Under the pieces are notes generated by a model. It did not search any database. It had not been told where the DNA came from and worked only from the letters and a program-made list of their open reading frames with translations. The position numbers and the translations under genes are program-made. From Nonomuraea sp. (GTDB lineage Bacteria; Actinomycetota; Actinomycetes; Streptosporangiales; Streptosporangiaceae), in assembly GCA_013362835.1 (NCBI GenBank), contig JABFVJ010000434.1:1-6929 (forward strand): a stretch of 6,929 bases of DNA. The letters are read 5' to 3'. Below are positions 1-5,244 of this stretch, one piece after another (position 1 is the stretch's first letter; each line of letters begins with the position of its first letter).

Positions 1-45
1 GGTCAGGACCGGGCGGTGGCGTCGGTAGCCTTGGTGGTGCCATGA
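1..45 (+). CDS. 3' end of an upstream gene (partial), product unknown
   Basis: The first reading frame is open from base 1 for 14 codons, ending in ...VASVALVVP, and stops at TGA 43-45. That stop overlaps the copC start codon as ATGA, the same coupling seen between copC and the copD-like gene. Eleven of the 14 sense codons end in G or C, and no room is left for an ordinary promoter ahead of copC. I infer the tail of an upstream gene of the copper operon. In relatives, copC is often preceded by a YcnI/DUF1775, SCO1/SenC or PCu(A)C gene, but 14 residues cannot identify the family. Confidence 0.4.
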   Translation, partial: GQDRAVASVALVVP

Positions 46-632
46 AGAGTTCCCCGCTCGCGGCGCTCACCGCGATTCTCGCCGCCCTGTTCGTGCTCGG
101 CACCGCCACCCCGGCGCTGGCCCACGACTCCCTCAAGAGCAGCTCCCCGGCCAAGGGCGCGACGGTCAAGGCTCTCGACGAGGTCAGGCTGGAGTTCAGC
201 GCCAGGGTGCGCATGCCGTTCGTCATCGTGCGCGGCGAGGGCGACGCCGCCTTCCAGGAGGGCAAGCCGGAGGCCGACGGCGCGGTGGTGCGGCAGGCGG
301 TCAAGGGGCCGCTGCCCGACGGGAAGTACACCGTCGCCTACCGGGTCGTGTCCTCCGACGGTCATCCGATCGAGGGGGAGATCCCGTTCAGGGTGAAGGG
401 CGCCGAGACGCCGTCCCCGAGCGCCTCCGTCTCCGCCTCCGCCGCCGCGGTCCCGTCCTCACCGGCGGCGTCCTCCCCGGCCGCGGCTCCCGCGGCGCCG
501 TCCGCCGCCGTCCCGGCCGCGCAGGCGGCGGCGCAGGAGCCGACCTTCCCGGTGTGGCTGATCATCGTGATCGGCGCGCTGGTCGGGATCGGCATCGGGT
601 TCCTGTTCAGCGCGCGGAAGAAGAAGCCATGA
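42..632 (+). CDS. copC: CopC-domain copper-binding protein, exported and membrane-anchored
   Basis: 196 aa. Residues 1-27 form a Sec-type signal peptide (Lys2, hydrophobic core, ALA before the cut), so the mature protein would begin at His28. The CopC fold covers about 28-118, including the conserved HDSLKSSSPAKGA start and the VSSDGHPIEGEIPFRV end. CopC proteins bind Cu(II) through the free N-terminal His plus an Asp-x-His pair; His28, Asp106 and His108 fit that site. The Met-rich Cu(I) site of some CopC proteins is not evident. Residues about 119-168 are a low-complexity Ala/Pro/Ser linker, followed by one membrane helix (about 171-191) and a basic KKKP tail, so the domain is tethered on the outer face of the membrane. 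The stop overlaps the next start (ATGA, 629-632), which fits co-translation with the CopD-CtaG gene. The start is the only ATG that leaves an intact signal peptide; the ribosome site before it is weak (GGTGG). Confidence 0.93.
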   Translation: MKSSPLAALTAILAALFVLGTATPALAHDSLKSSSPAKGATVKALDEVRLEFSARVRMPFVIVRGEGDAAFQEGKPEADGAVVRQAVKGPLPDGKYTVAYRVVSSDGHPIEGEIPFRVKGAETPSPSASVSASAAAVPSSPAASSPAAAPAAPSAAVPAAQAAAQEPTFPVWLIIVIGALVGIGIGFLFSARKKKP

Positions 633-2605
633 GCAGAACGGCGCGGCTCGCGCTCACGGCGGCGGCGGCCGCGGTCGCCGCCCTGGTGATCGGCATGATC
701 GCCGGAGGCAGGGCGTTCCCCCGGATCATCCCGGGGCTGCCCGACGCCGGTGCGGTCGTCCGGTGGGGCCTGCCGCTGTCCAAGCTGCTGATGGACGTCA
801 CCGGCGTGCTCACCGTCGGCCTGCTGCTGACGGCCGCCGTGCTGCTGCCCAACGACAAGGGCATGCTCGGCAAGCCGGGCCTCCTCTACGTCAAGGCCGC
901 CTCCTGGACCTCGCTCGGGTGGGCCGCCTCGGCGTTCCTCGCGATCGTGTTCACCACGGCCGACTCCTGGGGCAGGACCGTCCCCCAGATCCTCAACAGC
1001 GAGTACCTGACCAGCACCGCCACCCAGACCACCCAGGGCGTCGCGCTCACCCTCGTGGTGCTGTTCGGCGTGGCCATCGCGCTGTTCTCGCGCGGCGCCA
1101 TCACCGCCGGGGCCTCGGCGGGCCTGCTGGTGTTCGCGCTGGTGACGATGTTGCCGCCGCCGCTGACCGGCCACACCTCCTCCTCGCCCAACCACGACCT
1201 CGCCATCTCGGCGGTCTCGCTGCACCTGCTCGCGCTCGCCCTGTGGGTGGGCGGCCTGGTCGTGCTGGCCGCCCACGCGCTGCTCCGGCAGCCGCGGCTG
1301 GAGGTGGCCGCGGCCAGGTTCTCCACGATGGCGCTGTGGTGCTTCGCCGTGGTCGGCCTGTCGGGGATCTTCAGCCTGGTCGCCCGGCTCGGCGCGGTCT
1401 CCGATCTGTGGACCTCCCAGTACGGCCTGCTCGCCGTCGCGAAGATCGTCGCGTTCGTGCTGCTCGGCTACGTCGGCTACTGGCACCGGCAGCGCACCCT
1501 CGTCGACCTCCAGGCGGGCCGGCCCAGGGCGTTCACCCGGCTGGCCGGGGGCGAGACGGTGCTCATGCTCGCCACCGTCGGGCTGGCCGTCGCGCTGTCG
1601 CGCACCCCGCCGCCCGAGTTCAGCGTGCCCGCCGACCGGGCGTTCGAGCTGCTCGGCTTCCCGGTGCCGCCGGAGCTCACGATCGCCAACGTGTTCTCGC
1701 TCTGGTGGTTCGACCTGTTCTTCGCCGCGGTCGCCGCCGTGCTCGCCGGGCTCTACGGCGCCGGCGTCCTCCGCCTGATCCGGCGCGGCGACTCCTGGCC
1801 GTGGGGGCGCACCGCCGCCTGGTTCATCGGGGTCGCGCTGCTGGTGTTCGCCACCCAGAGCGGCCTGGCCCGCTACGCCAAGGTCATGTTCGACGTGCAC
1901 ATGATCGAGCACATGACGCTCTCCATGGTCGTGCCGATCTTCCTCGTCCTCGGCGGGCCCGTCACGCTGGCGCTGCGCGCGCTCAAGCCGGCGGTCAAGA
2001 GGGGCGACCGGGGGCCCAGGGAGTGGATCACGACGATCCTGCACAGCCGGGTGGTCAAGGTCCTGTCCCATCCGGTCGTGGCCACGTCCATCTTCGTCGC
2101 CTCCACGTACGCCCTGTACTTCACGCCGCTGTTCGAGTCGGCCATGCAGGAGCATCTCGGGCACATCTGGATGACGCTCCACTTCATGCTCAGCGGGTCG
2201 CTGTTCTTCTGGGTGATCATCGGCATCGACCCGGGGCCCAACAGGCTGCCGCACGTGGGCAGGCTGCTGATGCTCTTCGTCACCATGCCCTTCCACGCGT
2301 TCTTCGGCATCGCGCTGATGATGACCGGCTCGGTGATCGCCTCCGGCTGGTACGAGCAGATCGGCCGGCCCTGGGGCGACACCCTGCTGCAGACCCAGCA
2401 GGACGGCGGCGCCATCGCGTGGGGCTTCGGCGAGATCCCGACGTTGCTCGTGCTGCTCGCCATCGCGGCGCAGTGGTACCGCGACGACGAACGGCAGGCG
2501 CGGCGCTCCGACCGCAAGGCCGACCGGGGCGGCGCCGGAGACACCGAACTCGACTCCTACAACGACTACCTCGCCCGTCTCAACCGCGCTGACAAGGGCG
2601 AGTAG
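629..2605 (+). CDS. CopD-CtaG fusion: copper transport / cytochrome c oxidase assembly membrane protein
   Basis: 658 aa and highly hydrophobic, with many membrane helices. The N-terminal half (about 45-325) is CopD-like: a His pair (His182, His189) precedes the helix SLHLLALALWVGGL (His199), then VAKIVAFVLLGY. The C-terminal half (about 350-618) is the caa3-type oxidase assembly factor CtaG (DUF1404 type): FDVHMIEHMTL (His424, His428), EHLGHIWMTLHFM (His509, His512, His518), the GIDPGPNRLP loop and MPFHAFFG (His555). These intramembrane His and Met residues are candidate Cu(I) ligands. CopD with CtaG in one chain is a known actinobacterial arrangement. Together with CopC, the likely role is to take copper across the membrane or hand it to the CuB site of cytochrome c oxidase. 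The tail after 618 is charged and cytoplasmic. The ATG at 629 was chosen because it gives the ATGA overlap with copC and follows GGAAG; the frame is open upstream, but that stretch is copC. No frameshift is seen. Confidence 0.92.
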   Translation: MSRTARLALTAAAAAVAALVIGMIAGGRAFPRIIPGLPDAGAVVRWGLPLSKLLMDVTGVLTVGLLLTAAVLLPNDKGMLGKPGLLYVKAASWTSLGWAASAFLAIVFTTADSWGRTVPQILNSEYLTSTATQTTQGVALTLVVLFGVAIALFSRGAITAGASAGLLVFALVTMLPPPLTGHTSSSPNHDLAISAVSLHLLALALWVGGLVVLAAHALLRQPRLEVAAARFSTMALWCFAVVGLSGIFSLVARLGAVSDLWTSQYGLLAVAKIVAFVLLGYVGYWHRQRTLVDLQAGRPRAFTRLAGGETVLMLATVGLAVALSRTPPPEFSVPADRAFELLGFPVPPELTIANVFSLWWFDLFFAAVAAVLAGLYGAGVLRLIRRGDSWPWGRTAAWFIGVALLVFATQSGLARYAKVMFDVHMIEHMTLSMVVPIFLVLGGPVTLALRALKPAVKRGDRGPREWITTILHSRVVKVLSHPVVATSIFVASTYALYFTPLFESAMQEHLGHIWMTLHFMLSGSLFFWVIIGIDPGPNRLPHVGRLLMLFVTMPFHAFFGIALMMTGSVIASGWYEQIGRPWGDTLLQTQQDGGAIAWGFGEIPTLLVLLAIAAQWYRDDERQARRSDRKADRGGAGDTELDSYNDYLARLNRADKGE

Positions 2606-2623
2606 CGGTTCGGCCATGGCACC

Positions 2624-2682
2624 CTATCTTCCGACTCCACGTCTCAGGACCGGAAGGTAGCCTGTCTCACAGGGGAGACGGG
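2624..2682. repeat. Two abutting inverted repeats after the copper operon
   Basis: Hairpin 1 pairs CTATCTTCCG (2624-2633) with CGGAAGGTAG (2651-2660): ten pairs, one of them U-G, around a 17-nt loop. Hairpin 2 starts at the next base: CCTGTCTC (2661-2668) pairs with GAGACGGG (2675-2682), eight pairs with one U-G and a 6-nt loop. A second GTCTC copy in the loop of hairpin 1 (2641-2645) could pair with the same GAGAC arm, so two folds compete. The element lies 18-77 nt beyond the CopD-CtaG stop. No U-tract follows, so it is not a classic intrinsic terminator, though many actinobacterial ends lack U-tracts. It may end the copper transcript, or serve as an operator for the next gene. Confidence 0.55.
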
Positions 2683-2703
2683 CATAACCTCATCAGCTAG
2701 CGT
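2675..2703 (+). promoter_or_regulatory. Possible promoter for the ATPase-domain gene
   Basis: TAGCGT at 2698-2703 fits the actinobacterial -10 pattern TAnnnT. Seventeen bases upstream lies GAGACG (2675-2680), which shares only GAC with TTGACA, and it coincides with the right arm of the GTCTC-N6-GAGAC dyad. If this is the promoter, the dyad overlaps the -35 region and the leader would be about 85-90 nt long. Weak on its own. Confidence 0.25.
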
Positions 2704-2742
2704 GCGCAGACCTTGAGGGGGGATTGCGCATCGCGTGCGGGA

Positions 2743-2764
2743 GCGCCGGAGTGGGGACCGGCGC
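2743..2764 (+). repeat. Leader hairpin ahead of the ATPase-domain gene
   Basis: GCGCCGG (2743-2749) and CCGGCGC (2758-2764) form a perfect 7-bp all-G/C stem with loop AGTGGGGA. The loop's GGGG could also pair with CCCC at 2769-2772, a pseudoknot-like contact. It lies 32 nt upstream of the chosen start codon and 17 nt before the ribosome site AGGAAGG (2782-2788). It may simply reflect high GC; a role in translation control is inference. Confidence 0.35.
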
Positions 2765-2796
2765 GAGGCCCCGGGGTGCCGAGGAAGGCGAGACCA

Positions 2797-3204
2797 TTGT
2801 CGGAAGAGACACGCATGCGCGGGGGGCAGAGCCTGGCCGAGGCGCTCGAAAGCTATCTGGCGCAATGGTCGGAGCGGACGGGGATCACCGTCGAGACCTG
2901 GGCGCTGCCCGCCACCGACGTGCCGTCGCGCGTCTCGGGCGGCGTCATGGAGACCATGAAGGAGGCGCTGTCCAACGTCGAGCGCCACAGCCGGGCGCGG
3001 ACGGTGTCGATCGCCGTCACCGCGGGCCGGAGCGGCGTGCGGATGACGGTCAGCGACGACGGTCACGGGTTCCCCGAGGCCAGGGCCGGGCGCGGGATCG
3101 CCAGGATGCGCGCGGCCTTCGCCGAGCTCGGTGGCAGCCTGTCGGTCAACAGCGTGCCCGGCGAGGGCACGACGGTCAGCGGGGTGATCCCCAAGCGGCG
3201 CTGA
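2797..3204 (+). CDS. Stand-alone HATPase_c (histidine-kinase-type ATP-binding) protein
   Basis: 135 aa, consisting almost entirely of a GHKL ATPase domain of the NarL/DesK-class sensor kinases. The N box is EALSNVERHS (Glu56, Asn60, His64), the G1 box is SDDGHGF (86-92), and the G2-like part runs GRGIARMRAAFAELGG to PGEGTTVSGVIP (about 98-132). There is no sensor, no membrane helix and no HisKA_3 dimerisation/phospho-acceptor helix, so it cannot be a complete histidine kinase; it starts where the catalytic domain of such kinases starts. No response-regulator gene is adjacent. I chose TTG at 2797 because AGGAAGG (2782-2788) sits 8 nt upstream. ATG at 2815 is the alternative (129 aa, with GGAAGAG upstream); an earlier TTG at 2713 has no ribosome site. 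It may be a free-standing ATP-binding regulator, a partner of a kinase encoded elsewhere, or a remnant. The stop is 3 bp from the convergent map stop. Confidence 0.8.
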   Translation: MSEETRMRGGQSLAEALESYLAQWSERTGITVETWALPATDVPSRVSGGVMETMKEALSNVERHSRARTVSIAVTAGRSGVRMTVSDDGHGFPEARAGRGIARMRAAFAELGGSLSVNSVPGEGTTVSGVIPKRR

Positions 3205-3207
3205 GCG

Positions 3208-4056
3208 TCAGGGGAGGGTGAGGATCTCGCTGCCGGAGTCGGTGACCAGGATGGTGTGCTCGAACTGGGCGGTGCGCTTGCGGTCCTTGGTCACCGCGGT
3301 CCACTTGTCGGGCCAGATGTCGTAGTCGATCGTGCCGAGCGTGAGCATCGGCTCGATGGTGAACGTCATGCCCGGCACCAGCTCCACCCGCAGCGACGGG
3401 TCGTCGTAGTGGGGCACCATGAGGCCGGAGTGGAAGGTCGTGCCGATGCCGTGGCCGGTGAAGTCGCGGACGACGCCGTAGCCGAAGCGCTTGGCGTACG
3501 CCTCGATGACGCGGCCGACGACGTTGAGCTGGCGGCCGGGGGCGACCGCCCTGATGGCCCGCATCGTCGCCTCATGTGTGCGCTCGACCAGCAGGCGCGA
3601 CTCCTCGTCGACCTCGCCCACGAGGTAGGTGGCGTCGGTGTCGCCGTGGACGCCGCCGATGTAGGCGGTGATGTCGACGTTGACGATGTCGCCGTCGCGC
3701 AGCACGGTGTCGTCGGGGATGCCGTGGCAGATGACCTCGTTGATCGAGGTGCACAGCGACTTGGGGTAGCCCTTGTAGCCGAGCGTGCTGGGGTAGGCGC
3801 CGTGGTCGAGGAGGAACTCGTGGCCGATCCGGTCGAGCTCGTCGGTGGTGACGCCCGGCACGGCGTGCTTGCCGACCTCTTCGAGCGCCTGGGCGGCGAT
3901 CCTGCCCGCGACGCGCATGCGCTCGATGATCTCAGGGGTCTTCACGTCGGACTCGCCGGTCTTGGGGCGCTTCTTGCCGACGTACTCCGGCCGCTCGATG
4001 TGGGCGGGGACCTTTCGCATGGGCGAAACTCGCCCTGGCTGGAGCAGTGTCGTCAT
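3208..4056 (-). CDS. map: Methionine aminopeptidase, type Ic
   Basis: 282 aa cytoplasmic metalloprotease that removes the initiator Met from new proteins. All five metal ligands of the pita-bread fold are present: Asp128 (VNVDIT), Asp139 ([10 protein letters not shown]), His202 (TGHGIG), Glu235 (TIEPM) and Glu266 (QFEHT). The substrate-side His111 (EVICHGIP) is also present. Spacings D-D 11, H-E 33 and E-E 31 match the E. coli enzyme. The roughly 40-residue N-terminal extension with [18 protein letters not shown] is typical of actinobacterial type 1c enzymes such as M. tuberculosis MapB and supports ATG 4056 as the start rather than an internal Met. No Shine-Dalgarno sequence is visible. TAGACT (4070-4065) ends 8 nt before the ATG, which suggests a leaderless or near-leaderless mRNA. 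The gene is divergent from a 58-aa gene and ends 3 bp from the convergent ATPase-domain gene. It stands alone here, not in a secY-adk-map cluster, which fits an additional map copy in the genome (inference). Confidence 0.96.
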   Translation of the reverse strand: MTTLLQPGRVSPMRKVPAHIERPEYVGKKRPKTGESDVKTPEIIERMRVAGRIAAQALEEVGKHAVPGVTTDELDRIGHEFLLDHGAYPSTLGYKGYPKSLCTSINEVICHGIPDDTVLRDGDIVNVDITAYIGGVHGDTDATYLVGEVDEESRLLVERTHEATMRAIRAVAPGRQLNVVGRVIEAYAKRFGYGVVRDFTGHGIGTTFHSGLMVPHYDDPSLRVELVPGMTFTIEPMLTLGTIDYDIWPDKWTAVTKDRKRTAQFEHTILVTDSGSEILTLP

Positions 4057-4090
4057 GAAACACGAGTCTACGGGGCAGAATTGACCCCGT
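4057..4090. promoter_or_regulatory. Divergent map / small-protein promoter region with a 21-bp dyad
   Basis: The 32 bp between the two starts carry ACGGGG (4070-4075) and its exact inverse CCCCGT (4085-4090), separated by 9 bases. Minus-strand TAGACT (4070-4065) is a good -10 for map, and plus-strand CAGAAT (4076-4081) sits exactly 7 nt before the GTG of the small gene; both place the transcription start at or next to the start codon. The -35 boxes are weak. A protein on the dyad would cover both -10 regions, so shared control is possible but unproven. Confidence 0.45.
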
Positions 4091-4265
4091 GAGCGAAGGC
4101 CAATGGTGGTTCTGTCTCAAGCACATGCGGGTCGAGCCCGACCAGGGCTGCCCCAACAAGGACCGTCTCGGTCCCTACGCCTCGGAGCAGGAGGCGGCCG
4201 GCGCCTTGCAGCGTGCCGCCGAGCGCAACAAGGCGTGGGACGAGGCGGAACAGGAAGAGGAGTAG
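4089..4265 (+). CDS. Conserved-looking 58-aa small protein, function unknown
   Basis: A GTG start gives 58 codons to TAG. The protein begins [20 protein letters not shown], continues through [19 protein letters not shown] and ends in a very acidic EAEQEEE tail. It is soluble, with no signal peptide or membrane segment. The N-terminal half carries Trp6, Trp7, Cys9, His12 and Cys21 (Cys-x2-His plus Cys, a possible incomplete metal site); residues about 33-53 should form an amphipathic helix. Third positions are mostly G or C and the frame is clean. From memory, similar short proteins with a W/Y-F-C-x-K-H start and a DRLGPY motif occur widely in actinobacteria, often labelled hypothetical; I cannot check this here. 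The frame has no in-frame alternative start that keeps the WWFCLKH region. The start is probably leaderless (CAGAAT 7 nt upstream). The gene is divergent from map and ends 13 bp before the convergent cyclase gene. Confidence 0.72.
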   Translation: MSEGQWWFCLKHMRVEPDQGCPNKDRLGPYASEQEAAGALQRAAERNKAWDEAEQEEE

Positions 4266-4282
4266 CGCTCCGGGGCGCCTAC
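4262..4282. terminator. Possible bidirectional hairpin between two convergent stops
   Basis: GTAGCGC (4262-4268) pairs with GCG-C-CTAC (4275-4282), leaving one bulged C and the loop TCCGGG. The arms contain the TAG stops of both convergent genes, which pair with each other. There is no U-tract, so a shared end for the small-protein and cyclase transcripts is only a suggestion. Confidence 0.25.
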
Positions 4283-4923
4283 GGCACCACGGCGTAGGCG
4301 CGTACGGGGAAGGTGCCCATGCCCGCGATCATCGGGGGAGCGGCGTGGAAGCGGAAGCCCTCGCCGGGCAGCGCCGCGAGCCCGGTCAGGTGTTCGACCA
4401 GGGGGATGCCCGCCTTCAGCAGGATCGTGTGGGCGGGCCGTTCCCCGTGGGGCGGGGTGTCGTCGATGTTGAGCGAGTCGATCCCGACGAGCGCCGCGCC
4501 CTGCTCGGCCAGCCACGCCGCCGACTCCGGCGCCAGGTACGGGTGTCCGCGCAGGTAGGCGTCGGTGCCGAAGTGGCGGTCCCAGCCGGTGTGGATCAGC
4601 ACGGCCCGCCCCCGTACGTCGAGCTCCGGGCCGAGCCGCACCTCGCGCCCGCCCGCCGCCCGTACGACCAGGCCCGGCAGGTCGGCCAGCTTGTCCACCG
4701 GCACCTCCGACAGGTCGGGGCCGTCCGCGTACCGGTGGTGGGGCGTGTCCAGGTAGGTGCCGGTGTTGGCGGCCAGGGTGATCGTGCCGATCTCGAACTC
4801 GGTGCCGGGGGCGTAGACCTTCCGTGAGTCCTCCCTGCTCAGGTGCGTGCCGAGGGTCGGGCCGGGGACTCCCGGGTAGGTGATCATGCCCGCCGTGATG
4901 CGGTGGCTCAGCTCGACGATCAT
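4279..4923 (-). CDS. Cyclase family protein (kynurenine-formamidase-like metal-dependent hydrolase)
   Basis: 214 aa, the usual length for the cyclase/KynB family (PF04199 type). Family landmarks in order: the VELSHRITAGMITYPG start; the motif region NTGTYLDTPHH (53-63); VLIHTGWDRHFG (about 108-119); ALVGIDSLNIDDTPP (about 144-158); HTILLKAGIPLVEHLTGL (165-182, with His165 and Glu177); and a C-terminal APPMIAGMGTFPVRAYAVV. The canonical motif is HxGTHxDxPxH. Here the first His is Asn53 and the second is Tyr57, while Asp59, Pro61 and His63 remain, so metal coordination and substrate probably differ from true kynurenine formamidase; no kyn genes are nearby. The ATG at 4923 overlaps the stop of the upstream small membrane protein (ATGA), so the two are translated from one transcript. 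Expression is probably controlled by the divergent LysR regulator. The reading frame continues far upstream, but that part lies antisense to the regulator and is not coding. The physiological substrate is unknown. Confidence 0.85.
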   Translation of the reverse strand: MIVELSHRITAGMITYPGVPGPTLGTHLSREDSRKVYAPGTEFEIGTITLAANTGTYLDTPHHRYADGPDLSEVPVDKLADLPGLVVRAAGGREVRLGPELDVRGRAVLIHTGWDRHFGTDAYLRGHPYLAPESAAWLAEQGAALVGIDSLNIDDTPPHGERPAHTILLKAGIPLVEHLTGLAALPGEGFRFHAAPPMIAGMGTFPVRAYAVVP

Positions 4924-5171
4924 TTGGCCGCTCCCAGCCGGGCGAGCTTGACGAGGGCGATCACGCCGATGGCGGCCCACACGAGGTTCAGCCCGGCCGA
5001 GGGCCAGGCCGCGTTGTAGGCGCTGTTGACCATCAGGCCGGACGCGCCGAAGAGGTTCATGAGCTGGTACGGCACGCCGTCGCCGGACAGGCGCGCGGAC
5101 GAGACCAGGGCGTACCCGGCGAGCAGCAGGGCGGCCCCGATCCAGCCGATGGCGTCGAGGAGGAGATCCAT
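4920..5171 (-). CDS. CBU_0592-like small integral membrane protein
   Basis: 83 aa with three hydrophobic segments (about 2-23, 35-52 and 58-77 from this start). The core pattern GWIGAALLLAGYALVSSARLSG ... YQLMNLFGASGLMVNSAY ... AWPSAGLNLVWAAIG matches the CBU_0592 family of short membrane proteins, whose function is not known. An ATG three codons upstream (5180) would give 86 aa (MAAMDLLL). I prefer 5171 because the recognisable core begins there and GACAAT (5184-5179) lies 7 nt ahead, with TTGTGC 18 bp further upstream. Neither start has a Shine-Dalgarno sequence, so a leaderless mRNA is likely. The gene is first in a two-gene operon; its TGA overlaps the cyclase ATG by four bases. A role next to the cyclase (membrane partner or transport) is only suggested by the coupling. 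Confidence 0.8.
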   Translation of the reverse strand: MDLLLDAIGWIGAALLLAGYALVSSARLSGDGVPYQLMNLFGASGLMVNSAYNAAWPSAGLNLVWAAIGVIALVKLARLGAAK

Positions 5172-5244
5172 GGCCGCCATTGTCCGGATTTTTGGTCTTA
5201 AAGCACAAATAAAGAAAGCTAAAGGTGGACGTAAGCTGACCTGC
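5172..5244. promoter_or_regulatory. Divergent promoter region with a LysR box
   Basis: Bases 5181-5244 are about 42% GC in a window otherwise near 70%. A 23-bp imperfect dyad (5188-5210, 8 of 11 positions symmetric) contains the LysR-type signature T-N11-A exactly: T5193, A5205, with TG...CA flanks. Plus-strand TAAGCT (5232-5237) ends 7 nt before the regulator's ATG, fitting a leaderless start. Minus-strand TTGTGC (5208-5203)-N18-GACAAT (5184-5179) could serve the operon. The LysR box overlaps that minus -35 and lies about 46 bp upstream of the regulator's presumed start, the usual layout for divergent LysR control. Confidence 0.6.

Noticed and set aside
421..540. Repetitive GC-rich DNA resembling a tandem repeat
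   Set aside because: It encodes the Ala/Pro/Ser linker of CopC; the repetition follows from biased codons and has no regular unit.
554..628. An earlier ATG start for the CopD-CtaG gene
   Set aside because: It lies inside copC's membrane helix region and encodes a charged Arg/Asp-rich stretch; ATG 629 gives the ATGA coupling and a normal start.
362..2617. A 751-aa minus-strand open frame across copC and the CopD-CtaG gene
   Set aside because: It is the antisense shadow of a GC-rich gene: low-complexity Gly/Arg/Glu/His/Gln composition, no recognisable domain, and the plus strand encodes clear CopD and CtaG motifs.
3256..4092. A 278-aa plus-strand open frame antisense to map
   Set aside because: Val/Asp/Ala/Gly-rich shadow; map on the minus strand has all catalytic residues with family spacing.
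5026..5244. A longer N-terminus for the LysR regulator
   Set aside because: It would read through the AT-rich divergent promoter and antisense to the membrane protein gene; the helix-turn-helix begins just after ATG 5245.
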